In this document: positions 1 to 5,354 of the stretch, piece by piece
Layout: each line of letters begins with the position of its first letter
Numbering within the stretch: position 1 is the first letter of the stretch
From: DATDCV01 sp036524155
Lineage (GTDB): Bacteria; Verrucomicrobiota; Verrucomicrobiia; Limisphaerales; UBA8199
DNA: 9,643 bases
Direction: 5' to 3'
Assembly: GCA_036524155.1 (NCBI GenBank)
Contig: DATDCV010000762.1
Location: 1-9,643, forward strand
The notes under the pieces: generated by a model
Told to the model about the DNA's origin: nothing
What the model saw: only the letters and a program-made list of their open reading frames with translations
The model's database searches: none
Translations under genes and position numbers: made by a program

Positions 1-467
1 TTTACCGAGCCAGCGCTCTGCACAAAGAGCCCAGGACGTTCGCGGACCCAAAGATGGTCAAGACCCAAATGGTTGGGCACGAAATCAAGAATCAACTTGA
101 GGCCGTGCTCGTGCAGATTCTTGCGAAAATGCGCGAGACCGGCCTCGCCGCCCAGGCCGGCCGCGACCCGATAGTCGGCTATCGCGTAGGGCGAACCCAG
201 CACATCTTCCGTTTTCCAGTCCGGCAGCGCCTCGGAATACTGCCTCCGCTGCTGGTCGGCCATGGCCTTGGCGCGGGCCAGCGGGCCGGTAGGCCAGACT
301 CCCATCAGCCAGATATGCGTGAAGCCCAACTCCTGCCAGGCCCTTATTTCCGACCCAGGCACGTTGTCCAACCGCACCGGCCGCCCGCACTCTTCGGAAA
401 GCTCGCGCAACCAGCAACGCGTGTTGACCTCGTAAAGGAGCGGATGATGCATCGCGTTGTCGGACAT
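1..467 (-). CDS. GH13 alpha-amylase-family glycoside hydrolase, N-terminal part (cut by window edge)
   Basis: The frame is open from an ATG at 467 down to the window edge, giving the first 155 residues. Seen: a start resembling the 'LYEVNTRCWLREL' opening of GH13 proteins (residues 11-23), 'GFTHIWLMGVWPTGP' (48-62), 'GSPYAIADYRV' (91-101) and 'LKLILDFVPNH' (123-133), which is GH13 conserved region I with its Asp and His. Family knowledge: GH13 enzymes act on alpha-glucans by a retaining mechanism in a TIM barrel. The catalytic Asp and Glu (regions II and III) lie beyond the edge, so activity and substrate cannot be judged. The start follows the last region without in-frame coding similarity. 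A GGGGAG lies roughly 20 nt upstream, too far for a good ribosome site. It sits 86 nt downstream of the ACT-domain gene on the same strand and may be co-transcribed with it. Confidence 0.88.
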   Translation of the reverse strand, partial: MSDNAMHHPLLYEVNTRCWLRELSEECGRPVRLDNVPGSEIRAWQELGFTHIWLMGVWPTGPLARAKAMADQQRRQYSEALPDWKTEDVLGSPYAIADYRVAAGLGGEAGLAHFRKNLHEHGLKLILDFVPNHLGLDHLWVRERPGLFVQSAGSV

Positions 468-553
468 TGTACGGCTCGCACGACCGCTCCCCGAGCGCCT
501 GGTGGCACCGTCCAGGCGCGCTCGCCCCGTGCCAAAGCGCAATTCCAGGCAGT

Positions 554-949
554 CTATCGCGTATTCAGCACCTTCAGCGCCTTGCTCGGATTCGACACCC
601 TCATAACGAGCAATCCTCGCTTCGACTCCGCCGGGGTGGCGCTGTAGCAATATTCTATGTTCACCTTCGCGTCGGCGAGCCGACGCGCGAGCCTGGCTAA
701 CTCGCCCGGTTTGTTCGTCCCCTCTACCAGCAGCACATCATCCTCCACCACCAACGTGCCGTGTTCCTCAAAAAGCAGCAGCGCCTTGCGATAATCATTA
801 ACCACGAGCCGGATCACCGTATGGTCAATCGTGTCGCTCGTGCTGATTGCGTAGATGTTGATTTTGGCTTTGGCCAGTTCGTCCGCCAGGCGAGCCAGCG
901 TCCCGGGGCGGTTATCCAGAAACAGGGCAAGTTGCTTGGTTATTTGCAT
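554..949 (-). CDS. Tandem ACT-domain protein
   Basis: This 131-residue protein consists of two ACT domains and nothing else. Seen: domain 1 at about 1-66 with 'LDNRPGTLARLADELA' (11-26) followed by 'INIYAIS', and domain 2 at about 70-131 with 'TNKPGELARLARRLADAKVN' (78-97) followed by 'IEYCYSA'. The repeated 'xPGxLARLA' turn-helix is the usual ACT ligand-binding element. Family knowledge: stand-alone tandem ACT proteins are small-molecule sensors, usually binding amino acids, and pair as a regulatory eight-stranded sheet. No catalytic domain is attached, so it probably regulates a partner, but ligand and partner are not evident. The ATG at 949 lacks a clear Shine-Dalgarno sequence. It lies upstream of the GH13 gene on the same strand; a functional link between them is not established. 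Confidence 0.9.
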   Translation of the reverse strand: MQITKQLALFLDNRPGTLARLADELAKAKINIYAISTSDTIDHTVIRLVVNDYRKALLLFEEHGTLVVEDDVLLVEGTNKPGELARLARRLADAKVNIEYCYSATPAESKRGLLVMRVSNPSKALKVLNTR

Positions 950-1093
950 AGCCAGGAAGTGAGGTTGAAGTTTAGTCCCATTGAAGCCACACCGTCACGA
1001 TAACCCCGGCCGGCCAATTCGCCAAACGGGAAGTGAGGGGCAGGATTCCACCTTCGACTGTCCCGGGGATGGACGTTGTGTTAGTATCGAACT

Positions 1094-1396
1094 ATGGCAC
1101 TGAGTGGCATCGCGCGGCGGCGAATCGTGGGGGCCGGAGTGCTCGGCGCCGCGCTGCTGATGTTGATCCTCGGCCAAACCGTCCTGCGCGAAACCCTTAG
1201 CGGTGTCGGATTCTTGATTTACTGGCTCGCCTGCCTGGCGCTGACTGGCCTCGCCATCGCCGTCGCACTGGCCGACGCGCGCGCGACGGGGATTGAACTG
1301 AGGCGGCAGAACCGGGAATTGATCGATCAGACAGTTAAGGGAATTCAGGAGAAAGCCATCGAAAAAAAGAACCAGCGCCAAAACGGACCCCAATAA
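1094..1396 (+). CDS. Small two-helix membrane protein of unknown function
   Basis: I do not recognise a family for this 100-residue protein. Seen: a basic N-terminus ('ARRRIV'), a hydrophobic segment at about 11-28, a short polar turn with Arg and Glu (32-33), a second hydrophobic segment at about 38-60, then a charged, Lys/Gln-rich tail of about 40 residues ('RRQNRELIDQ' onward). The layout suggests a helical hairpin in the inner membrane with both ends in the cytoplasm, by the positive-inside rule. It is transcribed divergently from the ACT-domain gene, with 144 nt between starts, and ends 129 nt before the SirB1-like gene on the same strand. No clear ribosome site precedes the ATG. Codon use matches the neighbours, and the opposite-strand frame over the same bases shows no coherent protein character. 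Confidence 0.6.
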   Translation: MALSGIARRRIVGAGVLGAALLMLILGQTVLRETLSGVGFLIYWLACLALTGLAIAVALADARATGIELRRQNRELIDQTVKGIQEKAIEKKNQRQNGPQ

Positions 1397-1525
1397 CGCC
1401 TAAACCTCGCCCCGATTCCACCTGACAAAGCTTGGCTCTCGCCATCCCAACCTGCCTGGTTTAACAAAAAATCGCGTTTGAACTCAGTTTCTTGATTGAA
1501 ATCCGGCTGATTTTTTGCTCTATTG

Positions 1526-2416
1526 ATGGGCGTCGAGAGCGTGTCGATGAAAATGGCTGGCGCCATTGCACAGGATGTTCTGTCCGAGACTCGGAAGGCG
1601 GCACTTATCAAGTTGCTGGCGGATGAGGACCCGGCCATCTACCGGAATATCCGCCAGAAGATTCTCTCCATCGGTCCCTCAGCGGCGGACTGGGTCAGGC
1701 CGCACACCCTGAGTCGTGAGCCGGCGCTCCGGCGGCGGGCCCAGGAGTTGGTGTTGCGGTTCGACCGGCAGGCAGCGGACAATTTCTTCCTCGCATTCTG
1801 TCTGAAACATGGCGAGGAACTGGATATCGAGCAGGGGGCGTGGCTGCTGGCTCAGACCCAGTACCCCGACATCAACGTGGAAGGATACCGGGCCTTGCTC
1901 GATAGCTATGCGCGTGACCTCGCCGACCGCCTGATTACCGCCCGAGCGCCGCGGGCGACTCTCGCCGCACTGAACCAGTACGTCTTTGATGAGCTTGGCT
2001 TCCTCGGAAACGAAGAAAACTACTACGACCCTGACAACAGCTACCTCAATCGGGTCCTCGATCGCCGCACCGGTAACCCGATCAATCTTTGCCTGGTCTA
2101 TCTGCTGCTGGCCCGCCGGCTGCAATTGCCCGTCACCGGCATCGGTCTGCCCGGACATTTCCTTTGCCGGTTCCAATCCAGCGCGCACGAGGCCTACATC
2201 GACGCCTTTAATCGGGGCCGGATCCTTACCAAGGCCGATTGCGTCCAGTATCTGCTCCAAGGAAACTACAGCGTCCGCGACGATTACCTGGCGCCGGTAA
2301 GTCCGCGCCGGATGCTGTTGCGTGTCTGCGGCAACCTTCACCAAATCTACTTGCACCTGGAGGATTCGGAAGCCGCCACCAGGCTGCAACGCTACCTCGT
2401 CGCACTGGCGCGATAG
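1526..2416 (+). CDS. SirB1-family protein (transglutaminase-like core plus TPR-like tail)
   Basis: The 296-residue product belongs to the SirB1/transglutaminase-like family. Seen: an N-terminal helical part with HEAT-like character ('LADEDPAIYRNIRQKIL', about 31-47, and 'REPALRRRAQELVLRF', 64-79); the family core 'RRTGNPINLCLVYLLLARRL' (180-199); 'PVTGIGLPGHFLCRF' (202-216) containing conserved His211; and a C-terminal helical pair (about 260-296) like the single TPR closing many SirB1 proteins. Family knowledge: these proteins carry a transglutaminase fold but usually lack the catalytic Cys. By spacing, the nucleophile position here appears to be Asn rather than Cys, with Cys189 a few residues off, so enzymatic activity is doubtful. 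Biological role is not established for most members. ATG at 1526 is preferred; TTG at 1523 or ATG at 1547 are alternatives, and none has a good ribosome site. Confidence 0.88.
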   Translation: MGVESVSMKMAGAIAQDVLSETRKAALIKLLADEDPAIYRNIRQKILSIGPSAADWVRPHTLSREPALRRRAQELVLRFDRQAADNFFLAFCLKHGEELDIEQGAWLLAQTQYPDINVEGYRALLDSYARDLADRLITARAPRATLAALNQYVFDELGFLGNEENYYDPDNSYLNRVLDRRTGNPINLCLVYLLLARRLQLPVTGIGLPGHFLCRFQSSAHEAYIDAFNRGRILTKADCVQYLLQGNYSVRDDYLAPVSPRRMLLRVCGNLHQIYLHLEDSEAATRLQRYLVALAR

Positions 2417-2422
2417 CGGACA

Positions 2423-2449
2423 AAGCCGGGACTGCCTGCCGCCCGGCTT
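2423..2449 (+). terminator. Hairpin just after the SirB1-like gene, possible weak terminator
   Basis: A perfect 8-bp inverted repeat (AAGCCGGG at 2423-2430, CCCGGCTT at 2442-2449) with an 11-nt loop begins 7 nt after the stop codon at 2414-2416. Its position suits a terminator or 3'-end stabiliser. There is no T-run after it, so it is not a classical intrinsic terminator. Confidence 0.35.
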
Positions 2450-2615
2450 CGTCTTCGACGTTGGCCATCATCTCCACCAGCTTCCCGCGTCCCCGCCACC
2501 AGGATCCGCACCGCAAAACCGAACCGGACGCCGTTCAGGCCGGAAGCGCGTTCACTACCCCGCCCCGCGCGGTTCGCCCGGCGCCTCCTGAAAAGTCCTC
2601 GCCTCACCGCTAAAA

Positions 2616-2712
2616 CAGCGCCGGGAGGCCAACCCCCCGACGCTGCAACCACAACTAAAGGCACCCGACGAACCAGGTGCCCGCGGATCTCTCCGCGAGG
2701 GCTATTTGTGGT
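2616..2712. other. Nested inverted repeats compatible with a three-way-junction structure
   Basis: Seen directly: a first hairpin, CAGCG-C-CGGG (2616-2625) with CCCG-A-CGCTG (2636-2645), one mismatch. Immediately after it, a closing stem ACCACAA (2648-2654) with TTGTGGT (2706-2712) encloses two adjacent perfect 6-bp hairpins: GGCACC/GGTGCC (2660-2665, 2676-2681) and CGCGGA/TCCGCG (2682-2687, 2692-2697). Together these could fold as a three-way junction on either strand. GC-rich DNA forms short hairpins readily, and one of these overlaps the possible CHRD-like coding trace, so function is uncertain. It matches no structured RNA class I know; the junction strands do not fit a hammerhead core. 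Confidence 0.3.
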
Positions 2713-2793
2713 GTAAAGTGGTCGGCCATTGGCCAAGGTATCCGCCGCGATCGGCAGGAGCACTGTGGCTCCACGCCCGGCCGCACGCCCTGA
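2671..2793 (-). pseudogene. Possible CHRD-domain remnant
   Basis: Read on the minus strand from 2793, the frame gives a segment including 'GRGATVLLPI', 'DTLANGRPLY' and 'SPRGEIRGHLV'. The last piece resembles the common CHRD-domain ending (NPGGEIRGQL-type), and the spacing to the preceding 'LANG' piece is about right for the domain's last strands. The upstream half of the domain cannot be recognised, no signal peptide is seen, and the frame runs on antisense into the SirB1-like gene. It may be a decayed fragment or a coincidence in an Arg/Gly-rich frame. Confidence 0.2.
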
Positions 2794-3054
2794 ACGGCTC
2801 CGGGCTTCACCCCCGGGCTCTAACCTCACCGGCACTTGGAACCCCGGCGGCGCCCCGCAAATGACCCGAAGGCGCTTCCGCCTGCGCGCCTGTCCCCCGG
2901 CATCTACCGGCCAGCGTTTCACAACCATGAGATGCGCCGGACCACGGTTGGTTCCAGAAAATGTTATTTGGAACAAAACAAAACATGATGCATCGTATAC
3001 CCGTAGCACCACGGGAAACAACGTAACAAGGCTTATCAGTAAACATAACGAAAC

Positions 3055-3900
3055 ATGAGAAGAGACTTCCTCCGCTGCCTCCTGGCTCTGGCGGCAATCA
3101 GCTTATATCACGGCTCGCATCCATCGGCCCAGGCGGCTATGGCGACCGTCAATGTCGGCGACAACGTCTTCACTCCGAACGCGCTCACGATCAACGTGAA
3201 CGACCAGGTCAAGTGGACCTGGGCGGGTTTGAACCTGCATTCCTCGACCAGCACCGGGAGCCTTTGGAATTCCGGCATCCACGGCAATGGTTTCGCCTTC
3301 ACCAATACGTTTGCGTCGGCGGGGAACTTCCCTTACCGCTGCTCGGTCCACGCTCTCCAAACCGGGAGCATCACTGTTCAGGGCACGGCCGTTCCGCCCG
3401 TGGTGGTCATTGATTCGCCCGCGAACGGCGCCGTCTTCGCCGCCCCCTGGACGGTCAAGATCCGGGCCTCCGCGTCAGACAGTGATGGCAGCGTGATCAA
3501 GGTGGACTTCTATGCCGACACCACGCACCTCGGAACCATTAGCAATCCGCCACCCGCGGTGGATTTTGCCGTCGGCAGTCTCGCGGCCGGCAGTTATACC
3601 TTGAAGGCCGTGGCGATGGACAACCAGGGGGCCACGGCTCCATCCGCCGATGTGCCGATCAGTGTGCTGACACCGGGCCCCATCCAAATTAGCGCGGTCT
3701 CGCGGCCGCCCGGGAGCTCCTTCCAGTTCTCATACTCCACTACGCCCGGGTTGACCTACATTGTCGAAAAGTCCGGCACGTTGAATGGTTGGACGCCTAT
3801 TGCCACCAACACCGCGGCGAGCAGCCTTGAAACATTCGTGGACGCCTTCGCCAACGAACTCTCCGGCTTCTATTCAGTCACCCTCGCCCCCAATCCCTAA
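3055..3900 (+). CDS. Exported cupredoxin-like protein with Ig-like domain
   Basis: The 281-residue product has a Sec-type signal peptide (basic 'MRRDFLR', hydrophobic core, probable cleavage after AQA, residues 25-27). Residues about 29-110 form a plastocyanin-like domain: His62, then Cys96-Ser-Val-His99 in 'FPYRCSVHALQTGSITV', the usual Cys-x-x-His copper loop. In the common plastocyanin-like pattern (C-x2-H-x2-M-T-G) the axial Met sits six residues after Cys; here it is Gln102, and residues 30-110 contain no Met at all. Residues about 114-205 form a bacterial Ig-like (Big_7-type) domain ('VVVIDSPANGAVF', 'VDFYADTTHLG', 'YTLKAVAMDNQGAT'). The last 70 residues resemble a module common in verrucomicrobial exported proteins. 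Likely role: periplasmic or surface electron-transfer or copper-binding protein. It is first in a four-gene operon; no clear Shine-Dalgarno precedes the ATG. Confidence 0.85.
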   Translation: MRRDFLRCLLALAAISLYHGSHPSAQAAMATVNVGDNVFTPNALTINVNDQVKWTWAGLNLHSSTSTGSLWNSGIHGNGFAFTNTFASAGNFPYRCSVHALQTGSITVQGTAVPPVVVIDSPANGAVFAAPWTVKIRASASDSDGSVIKVDFYADTTHLGTISNPPPAVDFAVGSLAAGSYTLKAVAMDNQGATAPSADVPISVLTPGPIQISAVSRPPGSSFQFSYSTTPGLTYIVEKSGTLNGWTPIATNTAASSLETFVDAFANELSGFYSVTLAPNP

Positions 3901-3927
3901 TCACAGCCCGGCTAGAAAGACAAGCAC

Positions 3928-4554
3928 GTGAGAATCCTAAGAATCGGCATCCTGCCCGCACTTTCCGCCCTTGTACTGCTCTCGGCCATAGGCCGCGCGC
4001 AACCGGCGGCAGTTCCTGAGCCGGCCACCCGCGGGCAAGAGGGAGGAGGACACCCGCTGCTGCATGCTGCCTTTACGAACGAACTTGGTCAGACGGTGCG
4101 CCTGAACGACTTCAAAGGGCAGGCTCTGGCGATCACGTTCTTCTTCACCCGCTGCCCCATACCCCAGTATTGCCCGCGGCTCTCGAAAAACTTTGAGGAA
4201 GCTTCCCGGAAACTCCTCGCCCTGCCCGCCGCCCCAACAAACTGGCATTTCCTCTCGGTAACCTTCGATCCCGATTTCGATTCCCCGGCCGTGCTCAAAG
4301 CCTATTCCGAAAGATACCCGCATGACCCGGCACACTGGAGTTTCCTGACTGGCGCTCCGGGCCAGATTCGGGAATTGGCCTCCCTGTCGGATGTTCAATT
4401 CGACCGCGACGGACCCTTGTTCAACCACAACTTTCGGACCCTGGTCATTGATGCCCGGGGGCGTCTCCAGATGAGTTTCCCGGTCGGAGGCGACTTGTCG
4501 CAGGCGCTGGTCGAACAGGTGCTCAAAGCAGCGGCGGGGACCAAAGAGGAATGA
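3928..4554 (+). CDS. SCO1/SenC-family protein with a CX5C metal motif
   Basis: The 208-residue product has an N-terminal signal sequence (hydrophobic 8-21, probable cleavage after 'GRA' near 24) and a thioredoxin-fold SCO domain. Seen: 'LNDFKGQALAITFFFTRCP' (59-77), the two cysteines Cys76 and Cys82 in 'CPIPQYCP', 'FLSVTFDPDFDSP' (108-120), 'HWSFLTG' (136-142), and His167 in 'FNHNFRTLVID' (166-175), the conserved third copper ligand. Classical SCO proteins have CX3C (CPDVC); this one has CX5C, a spacing I believe occurs in other environmental bacterial SCO-like proteins. Family knowledge: SCO proteins deliver copper to, or reduce the cysteines of, the CuA site of terminal oxidases. Here the neighbours are a cupredoxin and c-type cytochromes, so it may mature one of those. 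The start is GTG at 3928, 27 nt after the cupredoxin stop. It overlaps the next gene by 4 nt. Confidence 0.87.
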   Translation: MRILRIGILPALSALVLLSAIGRAQPAAVPEPATRGQEGGGHPLLHAAFTNELGQTVRLNDFKGQALAITFFFTRCPIPQYCPRLSKNFEEASRKLLALPAAPTNWHFLSVTFDPDFDSPAVLKAYSERYPHDPAHWSFLTGAPGQIRELASLSDVQFDRDGPLFNHNFRTLVIDARGRLQMSFPVGGDLSQALVEQVLKAAAGTKEE

Positions 4555-5345
4555 ACCGCCGGAGAGCAGTCGCAGGCATTTCCGCCGCCGCCGCGCTCAC
4601 CGGGCTGGTGTGTCTGCTGAACTCCTGCTCGACCACGCCCGCCACGGTGCTTTCACCGCAGACGATCCCGGGCGCCACCTTCGTCGGAAACCGGGCCTGT
4701 GCCGAGTGCCATGCAAACATCACCCGCAGCTTTCCTTCCAGTCCCCACGCCCGGATTCATCTGCGCGAGCAGGACCGCCCGGGCCAAACCGGCTGCGAAT
4801 CCTGCCACGGCCCGGGAAGTCTTCACATCGCGGGCGGCGGCGGGCGGGGCAAGTCGATTCTCAATCCCGGCAAAGACCCAGCCCCCTGCTTTGAATGCCA
4901 TCGATCTGTGGAAGCGGAGTTCCACCTGCCCCAAAGGCATCCTGTGCTCGAAAGTAAAATGAACTGCGCCCAATGCCACGACCCTCACGGAAGTGACATA
5001 TTCAAGGCCGCGAGCGGGTTGGCGATGGCCCGGCTCAATGAGGCCTGCGCGCAGTGCCACCGGGAACAAACGCGCCCGATGGCCTTCGAACATCCTGCCC
5101 TCCGCGAAGGCTGCACCACCTGTCATTCGCCCCACGGAAGCATCAACGCCAAATTGTTGACTCAGCGCGACCTCAACCTCTGCCTCCGCTGCCACGCCCA
5201 GACTCCCGGGCCAGGCGTGTCCCGCGGCAGCGTCTACATCGGCAACGTCGATCACACCAGTCTCATCCGCCTCGGCGCGTGTTGGTCCTCCGGATGTCAC
5301 ACCGCCGTGCATGGCTCGAACGTGGACCCGCGACTGCGCTACTGA
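4551..5345 (+). CDS. Multiheme c-type cytochrome, predicted lipoprotein (MtrA/DmsE-like)
   Basis: The 264-residue product has a hydrophobic N-terminus ending in 'LLNSC' (22-26), a plausible lipobox with Cys26 as lipid anchor. It carries seven CXXCH heme motifs starting at Cys50, 82, 113, 139, 166, 188 and 211, plus 'CWSSGCH' (244-250), a CX4CH site of the kind known in some multiheme cytochromes; hence up to eight hemes. Extra histidines (for example 66, 70, 130, 146, 195) could be distal ligands. The motif pattern ('CHDPHGS', 'CHSPHGS', 'CLRCH') resembles the DmsE/MtrA periplasmic decaheme family, but is shorter and has fewer hemes. Likely role: periplasmic electron wire inserting into or docking on the barrel encoded next. 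The ATG overlaps the SCO stop (ATGA), and the barrel gene starts 9 nt downstream, indicating translational coupling. A cytochrome c maturation system must exist elsewhere. Confidence 0.92.
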   Translation: MNRRRAVAGISAAAALTGLVCLLNSCSTTPATVLSPQTIPGATFVGNRACAECHANITRSFPSSPHARIHLREQDRPGQTGCESCHGPGSLHIAGGGGRGKSILNPGKDPAPCFECHRSVEAEFHLPQRHPVLESKMNCAQCHDPHGSDIFKAASGLAMARLNEACAQCHREQTRPMAFEHPALREGCTTCHSPHGSINAKLLTQRDLNLCLRCHAQTPGPGVSRGSVYIGNVDHTSLIRLGACWSSGCHTAVHGSNVDPRLRY

Positions 5346-5354
5346 ATCCCGTCC

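Larger units (their letters stand above)
2417..3054. other. 638-nt intergenic region without a convincing gene
   Basis: Open frames exist on both strands here, for example 2729-3058 plus and 2392-3021 minus. They are rich in Arg, Pro, Gly and Ala, as expected of chance frames in GC-rich DNA, and show no complete domain. The region holds a cluster of inverted repeats (2616-2712 and smaller ones at about 2722-2736 and 2757-2772), a short minus-strand stretch resembling the end of a CHRD domain (2671-2793), and a markedly AT-richer final 100 bases (from about 2956), which should contain the operon promoter. In that segment are an 8-bp palindrome GATGCATC (2987-2994) and a CCCGT/ACGGG inverted repeat (3000-3004 and 3011-3015), possible operator sites. 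I could not pick a -35/-10 pair with acceptable spacing. Confidence 0.6.

Noticed and set aside
54..647. Plus-strand open frame of 197 codons
   Set aside because: It lies antisense to the GH13 gene and the ACT-domain gene, both with clear family motifs; its translation has no recognisable domain.
1679..2389. Minus-strand open frame of 236 codons
   Set aside because: It is entirely antisense to the SirB1-family gene, whose core motifs are unmistakable.
2649..2711. Hammerhead or known riboswitch in the three-way-junction candidate
   Set aside because: The junction strands (5 nt, 0 nt, 8 nt) lack the conserved hammerhead core on either strand and match no riboswitch consensus I can recall.
2968..3001. 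TTGGAA / TATACC promoter pair before the operon
   Set aside because: The spacer would be 22 nt, too long for a sigma-70-type promoter; no better pair was found in the AT-rich leader.
2392..3021. Minus-strand open frame of 209 codons as an intact gene
   Set aside because: Arg/Gly/Ala-rich translation, overlap with the SirB1-like 3' end, no signal peptide or complete domain. Only a short CHRD-like trace was kept, at low confidence.
2729..3058. Plus-strand open frame of 109 codons ending at the cupredoxin start
   Set aside because: Low-complexity Arg/Pro/Ser translation in GC-rich DNA, no motif, and composition changes abruptly in the AT-rich leader it crosses.
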